Part shown: piece after piece, positions 1 to 15,200 of the stretch
Numbering within the stretch: the stretch's first letter is position 1
How the letters are laid out: every line of letters starts with the position of its first letter
Assembly: GCA_036877525.1 (NCBI GenBank)
Contig: JAZGTH010000075.1
Coordinates: 3,033,501-3,097,500, forward strand
Origin: Chromobotia macracanthus
Lineage: Eukaryota > Chordata > Actinopteri > Cypriniformes > Botiidae
Length of the DNA stretch: 64,000 nt
Direction of reading: 5' to 3'
The notes under the pieces: model-generated
The model's database searches: none
What the model saw: the letters and a program-made list of their open reading frames with translations, nothing else
Told to the model about the DNA's origin: nothing
Translations under genes and position numbers: made by a program

Positions 1-230
1 GTAATCTGTCTGTTTGAATACTGTCTTGTTTGAGCTTGTTGCTCCGTTGCTCGTATGTGATGTCATGGCTGTGGTTAATGCTTGTGTTTCTATGCAAAAC
101 GCGTTGACGGGGAGCCTGAATTGAGGAAATGGGTTCACTCATTCTTTGTGCTGTTATTAATGGCCAAATTGCTTTGCTTTCTGCAGTTATGTCACCCCAA
201 AAAACCTCAGAGTGTGTGTGTGTTTTGTAG

Positions 231-3200
231 AGTAATGATAATGATGAACGTCTGCAAGTCGTGAAGCTCCTGGCCAAGATGTTTGGGGCCAAAGATTCTG
301 AGCTGGCCTCACAGAACAAACCTCTCTGGCAGTGCTATCTTGGAAGGTGATGCTCTTGTGCACTGGCTTCAGTATCTCACTTATTTCTTTATCTACTCTA
401 AGCATAGAGGTTTTAACTTCCTGTGTTCTCATAGGTTCAACGACATCCACGTCCCCGTTCGTTTGGAATGCGTGAAGTTCGCAAGTCATTGCTTGACGAA
501 CCATCCAGATCTGGCCAAAGATCTCACAGGTACCGTAGCTAATATTTTTTTTCTCCAGGCTTTCCTGATTTGTGTTAGATCTGACAGCCGTTTTAATATC
601 TGCACTAAGTCTGTGATTGTTGTTCTGCAGAGTTTTTGAAAGTGAGGTCACATGACCCAGAGGAGGCCATACGACATGATGTCATTGTTTCCATTGTGAC
701 GGCCTCCAAAAAGGATCTCTCCCTGGTCAATGACCACCTGCTGAACTTCGTGAAGGAAAGAACTCTGGATAAACGGGTGAGCGCTGAGCTCCTTTTAGCC
801 CTGTTTAAGCAGGGCTAGTTTCTCACGGTAATATGCTTTCCAGACGCACTTCATGATACGTATTCCTATCTGAACCTCATACGTCTGTTTTTTTTTTCTC
901 ATACAACCTCATTAAAAATGACAGTAGTGAATCACCTACTGTTTTTTGACTAACTCTGTGCTCGGGAGAAATCTGATCTTGTCTGGATAGGAGCATCTTT
1001 GATTGTGGTATAATCCTTTTTCAGAACTTTTTTCAGTAGTTTATTTTGATCTTTATTAAATACGGCAGCTAAATGGGTCATTGTACTGCTGTGTGCATCT
1101 TCGTTACAGATTTAGACCTTTTGCAAGTTGTCTGGATAGAAAACTGTGGTTCAAGTAGGTTCTGCTGGATTTCCATTTTGCATTAAAATACAATTATAAC
1201 AGCTACATGAGTTTCCTTCAACTAATAACTAAAAATGTTATTACATAGTTTTTATTTCAAAAGGTGATGCACTCTTCCAGATTAAAATAGCCACTCCCGC
1301 TTTAGCTATAACTACAGAGATTCTAATCCCGTTCAGATCAGAACATGATGTCACAGCTGTCTCATGTTAATAATTGTAACTCTGATGTCATTTGGAAAAC
1401 TAAGTTAATCTGAGTTGTTCTGTTCTGCTTGTGTTTGTTTGTTTGTTTGTCTCCTAAGCATTCCGAGTTTTTTAAATCATATCCAAGGATGTTCTTTCAT
1501 TAGAAACTCAAATTAAGCAGAGCTGGAATACATCAGCTGCCCTGTTTCTTTCCAGGCACACTCCATTTCTTTCTCTGTAATTTAATCAGCCGTCTCCTTT
1601 AGCCACCCGAGCTGGAGGGGACCGAACAGTATAAATTGGGCTATAATTCATGCAGAATCATTCCTCAGCCTTTTCTAAACGCTCTCAGGAAGAAATCTAA
1701 TTGAAGGCCCTTCTGTGTTCCTGGACTAATGACATCACCTCCATCTCGTCTGATTCTGTCGCTCGGCACACGGAGAGCTGCGCTTTCAGACCGGAATGGT
1801 CATCTGTGGTTTCAGCTGGGCTTAGAGCACAAATGACAAAGATAAATGGATGTTTTGTTATTGTCTGTCTTGGTAAAACAGTCATAAGCTGTCATTTAAA
1901 AATCCTGATTGAGTGGAGTTTGTTGTGTGCTCTCTAACAGTGGCGGGTCCGTAAGGAGGCCATGATGGGCCTGGCTCAGATCTATAAGAAATACGCCCTG
2001 CAGGCTGAGGCTGGCAAAGAGGCGGCCAAACAGATTTCATGGATCAAAGACAAACTGCTTCACATCTATTACCAGAACAGCATAGATGACCGGTGAGTGA
2101 AGGCGGGCTTTGTGTCATTTATGTTTGTGTTATTTATCCTCGTTGCTCTGGTCTCAGCCTTGGATATCACACCAACACAACACTGGCTTGAACGTCTGAT
2201 ACAGAACTGTGAACACTTCAGGAGTTTCAAAGTCGCCATCTCATTGGTTGAATTCTACAGTATGTCTGAGAGATGTTTTGGGTTCCTTAACCGTCCACCT
2301 GAAAACATGATGCTGAACAAAACAAACTGTGATTGGTTGCTATACATGTTAGTTAGACGGTCTGTTGGGTGGTTCTTGACCAATAAAAGTTGCTGTCAGT
2401 CTGGAGGCGTGGCTGTGCGAGATTAGCTCCTCCCCAACCGTATAAAATCAGTGAGCTTGTTGATTTCTAAGTGCAGGAAAAAATAGTCACTTGCACAAGA
2501 TCATTCTTGTGTTAAGAGAGAAAAGCTTCATTTACATGTTTTGCAGTTACTGTTTCAAAAAACAGCTTTTGTGCTGTTGACTTGTTATTGATGTTATTCA
2601 GAAAGAATGCTGGTGTTATGGAAATGAAAACAAAAGGTTTTTGTGTAGCTTGAGCTAATTTCTTTGGCTCTTGCTGTCACTGAGGCTTTAAATTTGGCAT
2701 GAAATATGAGAGCGTTTGTTTCAGATGTTGGTGGTGGAGCAGAATCTGCTGTATTAGCCCTGCTGGATAACAAAATCATTTGCAAGCTGTTGAAATTTAC
2801 CATGGGTGGACAATGAATCTAAGATGGTCTGCAGTGGTTTGATTAGCACAGAACCTGTGAGCGGGTTTGTCAGTCCTTCATCATTAGAAATGTATTTTTT
2901 ATGACTACATTTCAAGAGATTGTTTGAGAGCCGATGTACAGATTTCTCCAGTGAGAGAACACAGTGCTCCATGTTTCTTAATTGTGCAGGCTGAGAACAA
3001 GAGCACTGTAAGGATCCTCAGCTGAACCTGTCGAGTGGTTCTGCAGAGCTGTTTAAATGCGGCTGTCTGATGCCGGGGCGGGTCGTAAAAAAAAGATAGT
3101 GATGTAACCAGACAGCTGCTGCTCTGGTTGTTTTGTGGAATACATCATAAAGTTGTAATATTTGCTGTTATATGTTGTGATGTTTGATTATTTTTTTTAT

Positions 3201-6200
3201 ATATATATATTTTCAACATTTGTATGTAGTATATTTGGCAGCCACTCTGATTTTAATGTGTAGCTGTTGTTTAGGGTTATCTAAAACCCTAAGTTTTTCA
3301 CTAAAAATTGGCGAGAGTTTATTAAAAAAAATCAGCAACCCACATTTAAATTTACCGTGCCTGTCTGTGATCTGTAAAACACAGCTGTGTTCCCCATGTT
3401 GTAATCGTTTCTGATGCTCTTGTCTATTTGTGTTAAAGACTGTGGCAGTGGTTTAATTTTCGAGCCCTCACGGTGTGTTGATATCGACTGCACAGCGTTT
3501 GTGAATTCATTGTAGTTGTGAATGTTCATGCATCATTCGCGTGTGTGATATCAACTGTGCGGGAATACAGTCTTGTGTTTTGATTGGCTCATCAATATGA
3601 GATGTCATTGTTTTATATTCTCATTTGAAACCGGGTAATAACGTGTCTAAATAAAACTAACGAGCCGTCTTAATGGAATGGGAACGATCATATTAAACAA
3701 ATCATGATGGATGTACTTAAACGGTGGATTTTTTATTTCTGCTAGGTTACTCGTGGAGCGGATTTTCGCTCAGTATCTGGTGCCGCACAATCTGGAGACG
3801 GCCGAGAGGATGAAGTGTCTGTATTACCTGTACGCCACGCTGGATGGAAATGCTGTCAAGTAGGTGCCGTAATTCCTGGTTTATCCATCTGAAACATCTG
3901 CTCTGTTGCAGACTGTTGCACAAAGCCTGTTTTGAACCACCTTCATTAGTTCATGTTTTTCCAGAGGACATGTTTTTCTTTGTAATCTTGCTTCAAAATG
4001 TATTTGCTTGCTTTGCTTGAAGACTTGCTTATCTTTTGTGAGATATATAATCTTACCCTGTGAAGGGTTTAAAAGGAAGTTTTTAGACCCATAAAGACAC
4101 TTATATACAATAAGTTCAGGTATGCATTTTATTAGTTGTGTGTTTCTTCGACTTGAACTCACACCCTTACCGTTGCAAGCATCAGACTCTACCAGATGAG
4201 CTCCTGTAGCTCATTGCGTTAGCAGCGCAAGAGGTCGTGGGTTCCCAGGGAGTACATGTACTAAGAAAATGTATAACTTCAATGCATTGTAAGTCGCTTT
4301 GGATAAAAGCGTCTGCCAAATGTAAATGAGCTACAGGAGTACTCATGGAGATAAATATGTTGAATTGTGGTTCATCTCTCCTGACAGAGCTCTGAATGAA
4401 ATGTGGAAGTGTCAGAACATGCTAAGACACCATGTCAAAGATCTCCTGGATCTTGTGAAACAGCCCAAAGTAGGTGTTGCTTCACCGTTGTTTGTTTTGT
4501 TTGGTTATTTTCATGTGGTAAAACATTCTTAAATGAGTTATTTTGCACTTTTTCGTTTTTCCAGTCTGACTCGTACAGCAAGGCCGTGTTCTCAAAGGTC
4601 ATGGTTATCACAAGTAAGTCTTGTTGTTTCTTTAGCAGACCTGAAACTCAAGCTGTTCAATTTACCTCCTGTCAGAAACAATCTTTTATAGCGTAGCAGA
4701 TGAAAACCTTTATCTCTGTCCATGTCGAAGGAAATCTTCCAGATCCGGGAAAGACGCAGGACTTTGTCAAGAGGCTTGCTCAGGTTCTGGAGGAGGATGA
4801 GAAGATCAGAAAGCAGTTGGAGACTCTCGTCAGCCCGTCCTGCTCGTGTAAGCAGGCCGAGGTCTGCGTGGTAAGAACTTCCACATGGAATTTTAGTGTA
4901 TAGGAAGTTCTCAGTTTTATCGACAACATTTGTGGTGTAATGTTGAAAAAAGGAAATAATTTTTAACTTGTCCCTCAGTTTAATTTTAGAGGAATTACAT
5001 CATTTACGCATTACCAGAGGTGATGAGGTGTTGCCACTTCAAAAAAGACGATTTAGACGATTTTAGAGCTACATTAACTCGAACATTTTCAAGAACACAA
5101 AATAGAAAACCTGTATTTGTTCACTTTTGGGTTGATAAAACCCTTATTTTTGGGTATGCCTCTTTAGTTTGGCTTCCTGCATTTGTTAGCAGATTGAGGG
5201 TTCTTCAGACCTTTAAACAGACTTTTGCTGGTTTTTTGTCCACAGAAAGAAATTACTAAAAAACTGAGCAGCCCAAAACAGCCCAGCAACCCTTTTCTAG
5301 AGATGGTGAAGTTTTTACTGGAGAGGATAGCACCTGTCCATATCGACACTGAATCCATCAGGTACACAGAGTTTTTAATACAGATTCAGCATTGAGCATC
5401 ATGCGCTCACACCCTTGTTTGATATCTGTATTTCTTGTTGTGCAGTGCACTTATCAAACAGGTGAATAAATCTATAGAAGGCACGGCCGATGATGAAGAT
5501 GAGGGAGTCCCAACTGAACAAGCCATTCGAGCTGGTCTGGAGCTGCTGAAGGTAAATAAACTCTGTCAACATATTACCCTGTGTTTCAGTTTTGTACCCA
5601 TTTGCCTTAAATCAGCATTCAGGTTGGATTAAAAACTGAATTCAGTTTGGATTAAATCTGAATTAAATTGATTAAATTAGAACTGTTGGATTAATTTCTT
5701 GTTGCAATGCCACTGATGGGTAAAACACTAATAGTAGATTTTTATTATTATATATATTATTATATATTATTATATATTTATATTATTATTATTATTATAT
5801 ATCATTGTGTATATAACTTTGTGTTTACATGGATTTAGTTAAAAAAAAGAAATGGGTGGATGGTTCAACATTTTTATGTTCTGCTTTTCTTAATACCAAT
5901 GTTAGTTTTGCTTGTATGCCTTTGTATCTGTAATGTATCCTTACACCCCTCAGGTCCTGTCTTTCACCCACCCCGTCTCGTTCCACTCTGCCGAGACCTT
6001 CGAATCATTGCTGGGCTGCCTGAAGATGGACGACGAGAAGGTCGCTGAGGCCGCGCTCCAGATTTTCAAAAACACTGGCAGCAAACTAGAGGAGAGCTTC
6101 CCACACATCAAATCGTACGTTTGAATCTCACTGACCTAACTCTTCAAACGTACATGTCTGCATTTACTTAAAGCATTTGTTGGAACTAAACTGTTGAAGT

Positions 6201-9200
6201 TTTAAAACCGCTTGGCTTGTGAGATGTTGTGTCATTTTAATAAAGTTAAAAATCAAGTTTAGTTATGTGCCGCTGTTGTGCTTGTGTACGGTAGTCTATA
6301 GAGTGGAGGGTTCCATTCATTTCTGCCTGTTTTACCTCCTCCTGCCCCCTAGAGTTTTATTACCAGTACTGCAGCACAAAGCTAAGAAAGGTCCCCCTCG
6401 CCAGGCCAAATACGCCATCCACTGCATCCATGCAATGTTCTCCAACAGAGACACTCACTTCGCACAGATATTCGAGGTGAGATCTCCAACAACAATCTCA
6501 GTGTCTTAACTGGCTGCCTGTGTTACATCAAAAGACCACAAAACCAGTTAGTTTTCAGAGTGGAAAGTTTGAAATGCCATAGAAGGCAGTCATTTGTGTA
6601 GTACAAGTATTAATAATGTTATTAATGACTGCATTAAATTCTGGCTCTTTTCTCATACAAAATGCAGAGGAGAATTATTCTTATTTTAGTTTTATTGTAT
6701 TTTTATGAATATTTTGAAGTAGCTTTTTTTATTTTAATTTTACATGTTGATTTTAATCTTTAGCAGTTTCGTTATGTGCTTTTGTTGTTTTATTTTATTT
6801 TTTAAATTGTTATTTAGGTTTATCTTTATTTCTGCTTTAGTTTTAGTTGACTTGGTTTTAATTTAGAGTTAAGTCATATTTTAATTTTTAATCAAAATTA
6901 GAAATGTTGACTTGGCAATAAACTAAACTAAGTTCACAAATTTCAACTAATATTTAAACCTGTATTTTACGTCATTTCAGCATTCATTTAACAGGAACTT
7001 TAGTTTGAGTTTTAGTTAACGATAATAACCCTGATGCCCAGAAACAACACATGAAAGTTCACATGTTGTTGACTGAAGAGTTCAGAGTGGGTTTGCGAGT
7101 GCTGTGATTGGTTGGTTGCATCTGTCCAGCTGTGTATTCACAAATAGCCATCAGTGGATTCAGATTGTCACTTTAAACCTGAAATCTGGAAGTCTTTCAG
7201 ATTCAGCTCTGACTGCTGCGTTTCTGTCTCCTCTGTAGCCGCTTCATAAAAGTCTGGACACAGAGAACATGGAGCAGCTCATCACACCTTTAACCACGCT
7301 GGGACACCTGGCCATGCTGGCTCCAGAACAGTTTGCAGCTCCGCTCAAATCTCTAGTGGCCAATTTCATTGTTAAAGACCTCCTCATGAACGACAGGGTA
7401 AGTTATAGCATAACTTCATTGCTGTTTTGAAATGAAGACTGATGATGTTACGCTGATGGTCATGTTCAGGATGTTTTTAAAGCTGAAATGTTTCTCTGTG
7501 CCTGTAGCATCAACAGACGCATCGACAAAATGAATATTAGTTTTCAAACTGATTTTATGAACACCTTCATAGTCAGCCAGTGGTCCGCCAAATACATAGT
7601 TCCGCCCCAAACTCACACCACTGGTTGAGCCAGCAAAAAATTATATGCACGTTTGTAAGTCTGTTGGCCTGTAGCATTAGTCCTGTAGAGTTAATATGAT
7701 TTCATTGGAATGCACTTGCTTAAGGCATAAATCAACCAGTGTAATTATAAGAGGAAATGGTAAGAGACGTCTAATTAAAAATGGTTTAAACAATCTACCG
7801 GAGGAGATCATGAAAAGTTCACGTACCGATCTTCTCATGTAATTGTTATGCTGTTATAGACATTCAGGAATATACAGGCTTGCTGGTGCAGTTTTATTTT
7901 ATTTTGTAGTTGTTTTTAAAGCAAGTTGTGTACTTCACTTTAGTGGAGGTGTGACTCATCTCCTCGTCTTTGTGACAGCCGCTCTGTTTATTTTTAGTTT
8001 AACCTTGTTAGCAAACTTTCAGACGCAGTAATAAAGAATTCTCCGCACCATCTTTGTGTTTTGAGAGCTGTCGACACTGACCTCGATTCTCTGTTGCCTC
8101 AGATTCCTGGCAAGAAAACCACCAAACTGTGGGTTCCAGATGATGAAGTTTCCCTGGAAACGTTAGCGAAGGTGAGGCGCCACACATCCTCATCACCCTT
8201 TCAGACCTTAATGTTTGTGTTTGATTATTCTGGTGCTTTCTTCGATAGGAACAAATAATAATCAGGCAAACATCTGCATTACATTGAATCCACAACAGAG
8301 ATAGTGAGATAGCTACATGACTTTATCATCTTCTCCCTCTAGCAGTAAATTAATAAAATGCTTCTGCGGTATTGCTGTTATACTTCTGTCTTTCTCGCTT
8401 TGGTAATAATGGTCTGCAGATGTACACAGGGATGGATATTAGAAAATCTGTGGAGTGAGTGTTTCTCAGTGTATCAGTGTTTCTCTGTTTCAGATTCAGG
8501 GCATTAAACTGATGGTGAGATGGCTGCTCGGTGTGAAGAACAACCAGAGTAAATCTGGAAACTCCACGCTGAGAATGCTCACGGCCATTCTGAGCAGTGA
8601 TGGAGATCTGACAGAGCAGGGCAAGATGGGGTGAGTGACCTTCAGAGTCATGAGGATGTTTAAACAGTAGCTCTGATGATAGAGTGTGTGTAGCAATACG
8701 AAGTAGTGGACACCTTATAGTTTAATATCAAGCATAAGGTATAGAAAGGTGCAGTATTGATTTCTGAGAAACGCTGATGATATCTGAAATCAGCACCGAA
8801 ACATCCGGTACAATAGTAAGTACCATAAGCACTGTGTGTAGTGCAGTAGTATATTGTATTTGCATTTGTAGTAGTATATTGCAATACAATAAGTTGCACT
8901 TAATTTGTTGCACAAATGGTGATGCGTTTGAGTTTGTAATTTAGTTGTGATTAATCAGCACTGATTTCTTATGTGTGTGTGCAGGAAACCAGACATGTCT
9001 CGTCTGCGGCTGGCAGCCGGCTGCGCGATTCTTCGTCTTGCTCAGGAGCCGTGTTATCACGAGATCATCACGCTGGAGCAGTACCAGCTCTGTGCTCTCG
9101 TCATCAACGTAAGGCGATCTGACTGCAGGCTTAGCTGCTCTAAAGGACTAATGTTAAAGTGAACAGTTGGGCTCTCTTGGTTTTAATGTTATCTTTTATC

Positions 9201-12200
9201 CTAATGTCAAAGAGACATGTCCCCTAACATCTTTTTAATGGCTTACACTGCCATAACCAAAGAGCCATTGGCTAGTATTGTGACTCACTGTGTTTCAGGT
9301 CACAGGTTACACTGAAATTTATTCTGATGTTTATGAGCAGCATGTCTTCGCAGAAATCTCAATAAAGGGCAACTTTCACCATGGCTACATCACACTATGT
9401 TGTCTGATAAAATCAATAGACAGCATTTCAGCCCTTTGTTAGATGCATCAAACATAATGTTTATTGTTAAAGGGCATGTGCCCAAAAATAAAAATGTAGT
9501 ATTACTGTAATATTTCATGACTCAAGTGTTATTGTCCAAGTGTTCTAAAGTGACTGGTGATTGGACAAAAATCTGTGAAGTGCAGGATGAGTTGTTGTAG
9601 TTTTTTTTTCCTGTTTTTCCTAAAGGAAAGGACTGAAACAATCTGCATAAATTAAAGGGGTCATCCCAGGAACCATAGTGTGTTTAATCAAGCTCTTAAC
9701 ATCATGTTTTTCCAGGGGGTTTATCTCCCTTGCTTTGGAAAAAAAAAGCATCAGCTAAATGACTAATGAGTAATTAATGAGTTCTCTTGTCTTTCTTAGG
9801 ACGAGTGTTACCAGGTGCGACAGGCTTTTGCCCAGAAACTCCACAAAGGTCTGTGCAGATTGCGTCTGCCGCTGGAGTACCTGGCCGTGTTCACACTCTG
9901 TGCCAAAGACCCGGTGAAGGAGCGCAGGGCGCACGCCCGCCAGTGCCTGGTCAAAAACATCAACCTGCGCAGGGAATACCTGAAACAGCACGCAGCAGTC
10001 AGCGGTACGAACAGCCCATCTCTAGGACAGATGCAAACCGGCTCACATTCAGAAACAGCTCACATTCAGAACCATTTCTTTATTATATAAAAGTACTTAA
10101 AAAATCTATAATGGAATCAAGGAATTGGAAGAACTAGAATCAACATTTCATCTACTAAAGATCTTTTTATAAGTTTATCTTAACACACACCGCAGTAAAC
10201 ATGTCTTAATTAGACTGAGCTGTTTATCAGGGTCATTCTGTTGAGAACACTGTTTTGCAAGCCTTCATGTCCTGTTGGTTCAGCTGTCCATTGTGCTGGA
10301 TTCTTGGTGTTGCTGTTTGAGTCAATTCACGGCACATCAGCCTTTTCATTTTTGATTTGTTAGTTAGATGTAGGATTTGAATTTTTATCCAAATGTAATT
10401 CAGATTTATAAGCCAAAGGCTATTGTTCAGTATCCAGGGGCCCAGGTTTTTATAACACTCACATTATCATAATATCTCTGCTGTGTGTGTGTACTGCAGA
10501 GAAGCTCATATCTCTCCTACCGGAGTACACAGTGCCGTATGCGATTCACCTTTTGGTCCATGACCCAGATTACGTGAAGGTCCAGGACATTGAGCAGCTC
10601 AAAGACATCAAAGAGTGAGTCCACACGAGCAGCAGAATGTTTATATTTTCATTAGTTTATCATTTCGGGCTTTGAAAACGGCAGATGTGGAATTTGTTCC
10701 CAATATGTTGCTTATCAGATGTTACAAATGGTCGTAAATGGTGGAGAAAATGTGAAGCTTGTTAGATGCTAGATGCATCTTGAAGATGGTGTTCCTCTAT
10801 CTTCTCTTTCTCCTGCAGGGCTTTGTGGTTTGTTCTGGAGATCCTAATGGCCAAAAATGAAAACAACAGTCATGCATTCATCAGGAAAATGGTGGAGAAT
10901 ATAAAACAGACAAAAGACGGACAATGTCCTGATGATCCCAAGATGAATGAGGTTTGTTTTTATTACAGCTAAATGCTTTCCTTTGTCTCACCAGGCTTGT
11001 TGAAAATAAGTTTATTAAAGCGTTTTTTATCATACATTTCACAACAGCTATCGTCTGCCAACAGGGTCCAAAGTGGAATGTGTTTTGAAGCACCTGCCAA
11101 TTAAATTGGCAGTAAATTAAGAAAATGTACTGATCATAAATGTTATCGACCAAAAGACTGTATTGTTTTCACAGCTTCACATACAAGCTGGTCTTGCTCT
11201 CTTGCTAAAATGGTGCTTGTCCTGAAAATGTGTTTTTGATGGTGTGAAATCTGATGCCATAGCACTTCTGAAGAAAAACTGTAGATAGAGCAAAATGACT
11301 GATTTTTCTGTAGTAAAAGTCATCCGTCAAAGCAAAGGTTTGTTTTTGGGGCTTTTACCTCAGCTTTTTTTGGTTTATTTTAAAGCACATTTTATGCTGC
11401 AGTTCCTTAAAGTTATTCTGTTTTGACTAAGTCAGCTTTTATCGCCATTTGGCACTTGTCGAGAGTAAAATTTATTTTGCCTGTATATTTCCGATATTAT
11501 ATAAGTGCAATACTTAGTCTCCCATTGTTCCTATTCATAAAACCTGCTTGTATATAATATATCTTGTTTTTATTCACAATGAAATGTCTCTGTTATGCAG
11601 AAACTGTACACGGTGTGTGATGTAGCCATGAACATCGTCATGTCCAAGAGTACCACGTACAGTTTAGAGTCGCCTAAAGATCCCGTACTGCCTGCACGCT
11701 ACTTCACACAGCCAGACAAGGTAACAATGCCCCAGTTAACATGTTTTCCTGGTGTTTCCATTAAGTTACAAAATGTTGTTTTGAACGTTCTAAGAACGTT
11801 CAAAACATCCGTTGTTTCAGGCAAGGTATTAATGTTATTGCTTGGTTATAAGAACTTTATTCAAACTTTTTGTAATTCTGCCACATTCCACTAACAATTA
11901 AAAGATAACATTTGATCTATATGATATATAACAATAAAGTTCTACTAACGTTACAGCAGGAACGTTTTCATCTTTGAGAGAACTTAAAGAACCTGGTTAG
12001 CCAATGTTATAAGAACATTCCCTGTTAGCTGGGACTGCTTCCCTGTAGCTCTGCAGCCTGCTGCCACAAACTGTGAAAGCAGATTTCAGTTAAAATTGTT
12101 ATTTTAGAGACTTGATGTACAACCAATATTTTTATTTATTTTTTTGCTTACTATAATCTCTGAAATCTCTCTTCTTGTTGGCTTTCAGAATTTCAGCAAC

Positions 12201-15200
12201 ACAAAGAACTATCTGCCTCCTGAGATGAAGTCTTTCTTCACCCCAGGAAAGGTACATTTGCCCTGTGTTTTCTGCTCTTTAACCTTCACTGTGACAGAAC
12301 TTTGAGATATTGAACAATTCCTGATCCTCTATCCTGTCTGCAGCCGAAGGCAGCCAACGTGCTGGGCGCAGTAAACAAGCCCTTGTCCGCCACAGGGAAA
12401 CTGCAGACCAAACTCTCCCGCATGGAGACCATCAGTAACGCCAGCAGTAACTCCAACCCCAGCTCCCCTGGCCGCGGTAAAGGAAGGTCAGTCTAACAAA
12501 CATGCATGTACACGTGACTGAAGTTTGTGTGGATGATTGAATGTTTAAAGTTCTGCATAAAGGGTGAGAGACTGAAAACATTCAAATTGCTCCAACAGAT
12601 AACAAATTCTATAGTTGTTTTTGTGATTTTGTTGGATAAGTGTGTTAACCAGGCGTGTGTTTGTTTGGACAGTATAAATCAGTCTTAACTTATTCAAAAG
12701 AACAAGATGATTCTTCTCAAATTGTTGCTTCTGTTTTTGTAGTTTCCCTGAAAGAAAAACTGACTGTAGAAAACTGTTTTGTTTGACATTTTATAAATCA
12801 GTTTGGCCAAATCTTAAAAACAGACATCAGTACTTTCTAAAGCCAAAATAACTCCTAATGGCATCATCATCTCTTTTCCAGAATAAACTTGCTCCAGATT
12901 TCCCGTAAAATCAATGATGGTGTGCATAAATAACACGAAAAACTGTCTGTCTCTTATAAATATAATAACACTGTGATTCTGATAAAAGAGAGCCGTCTGC
13001 AGCGTGACTTCATGTAGGCTGAATCCATTTGAGATGTTATTAAAATTAATTTTTCATACCACACAATCTGGCTGTCGTGTTCACTTCCTACTGTGGTCTG
13101 AACAAGCTCTGTGGTTGTCAAGGTGTTGAGCAATCACACTGCCTTTCATCAGCCCAACATGAGCGGATGCAGTGAATGGACAGCTGGTTTCAATGCAAGT
13201 GCTGTTTGTGTTATGGGGATGTACTTTTCAGTGATATATATGAGTCATGCAATTTTGAGAGATTTATTAGGTCAAACTCGTGCATGTTTTTAAAAAGCTT
13301 TTTGTGCTGCGTTAGTGATGACCTTAGATGTTAAAACCCAATTTGTTTGATTTGTCTCGCCACTAAACGATTTAAAACTTCCTCCAGCTCTGTCTCCTGC
13401 TTTTGGAGAAATAGGCTGTTATTGCTGTTAGCATTGTTGATCAATGAATTATTACACCCTCTGGAAACCAACCAGACAACATCTTAGAAACCACATAGCA
13501 ATGCACTAAAAGATCTTACACATAGCAACGCCCTGGCAACACCCATAACACTTTAGATTCAGGGTGATATTGTGTATGGGCAACAAAAACCTAGTTTCTG
13601 CTTTTCCTACCAGGCTAGACACAGCTGATGTGGACCACAGTGAGAATGAAGATATTTCAATGAAGAGTCCGTCTGAGACTGAAAAACCCAGCAGGGGGCG
13701 CAAGCGGGGCGCTGCCTCCAGTCAGGAGGACAAGGGCCAGGAGTCCAAACCCAAACGGGGCCGCAAGAAAGCAGCCAACACAAGCACGGACGACACGGAG
13801 GAGCAGTGGGGTGAAGACAGCAGCATGGCTGAGACGACTATGGAGACCGAAGATGAACAGAACAGTCCGCCCAAAAAAGGTCGCCGAGGACGACCCCCGA
13901 AGTCAGCGGCCGCCAAAGATGAAACAGCCAACAAAGGCAGGAGGGGCCGCAGGAAGGCCGCTCCCCCCGCAGAGGAGGAGAACGAGGAGGAGCAGCAGGA
14001 AGAGGAGGAGGAGGAAGAGGATGATGGCAGCGAGAACATGGAGGTGAAGCCTAAAGGCAGAAGAGGACGCAAACCAAGGTGAGTGAGTGAGCACCTGCTG
14101 TAGGGTTCTCACAGTGGGTTCAGCGGCCTCTACCAATTCAAGTGAAATGTTGCTGTTTTAAAGCTACAAAGTTTTTGGGTTAAAAATTAAAATCAGTTAT
14201 TGAGCAAGTACATAAGAGATCAGTGTTCAATACATTATCCTAACCCTGATTCGCAACAGTAAGTTTATAACAATGATTTACAATTTTAGCAGTCAGTTCT
14301 GATTTCCCAGGAAATGTCAGTTTGGTTTCATTTGTGGCATACGCAAAGAAAAGTATGTAAAGTAACCTGCAATTTTATTTTTCAATCAGATGCCGGTAGA
14401 GAGCCAAAAATTACAGGTTGTCACTTTAAAAAAAGTGCAGTGAGAACTGTTGAATACACCTTTTGTTCTTATTCGTAAAGTTTACATGAATATCAACCAA
14501 TTAATGTAAATTTTGGTGAGGCGTAACATTATATTTTACTCAAATGATTGTCAAAAAGCAGACTTTGCTAAATGCATTCTGCTCTGGTGAAGGTGTAGCT
14601 CATGAATATTAATTAGACCATGTGTCTGGATGCTTTTGGAAAGGTACAGCGCAGCAACTGCATGACCAAATTAATATTCATGATCTCTGTACTAGTTCAG
14701 TCAGTACTACTGAATAAAGATTTAATTTGAACACCACAGCTCTGTCAGAGCAGTGAGTGTAGATAAAGCAACAGCATCACAGGGACATGTTGATGAACAT
14801 GGTCAAATGTATACTTTGACTGGACTGTATAAAAGCATCTATGTAGTTCATACATTTTATAAATCTTGACTAAATAGAATATCACTTTTTCTCAGAGCGG
14901 AGATGTCAGAGACACCCAGTGATTCTGTGGAATCCACCCCTCAGAAAAGAAGAGGAAGACCCCCGAAATCGCAGACAGCAGCAAGGAAAGACAGGTATAC
15001 CCCTGACACTCTACCACAGCAGTGGTAAACTTTATGGGAATATATGGGAATATATGGGAATTATGGCACACAGATAATGACATGTTCATTAATCCCCTTT
15101 AATTTGAGTAAATTCCCATAATATTCCTGCTTGGAATATTTCCAGAATTCCCCAGCTTTGCAACCCTAATTTTGAATGGATATTTTTGACTCATTCTGTC

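Noticed and set aside
4196..4330. A tRNA gene
   Set aside because: The tRNA-like head lacks a complete cloverleaf and continues into a SINE tail.
13722..14136. Open frames on the minus strand and other + frames across the pds5b tail exon
   Set aside because: Shadows of the GC-rich AT-hook exon; poly-Ser and poly-Leu reflect the GAG/GAA run read on the opposite strand.
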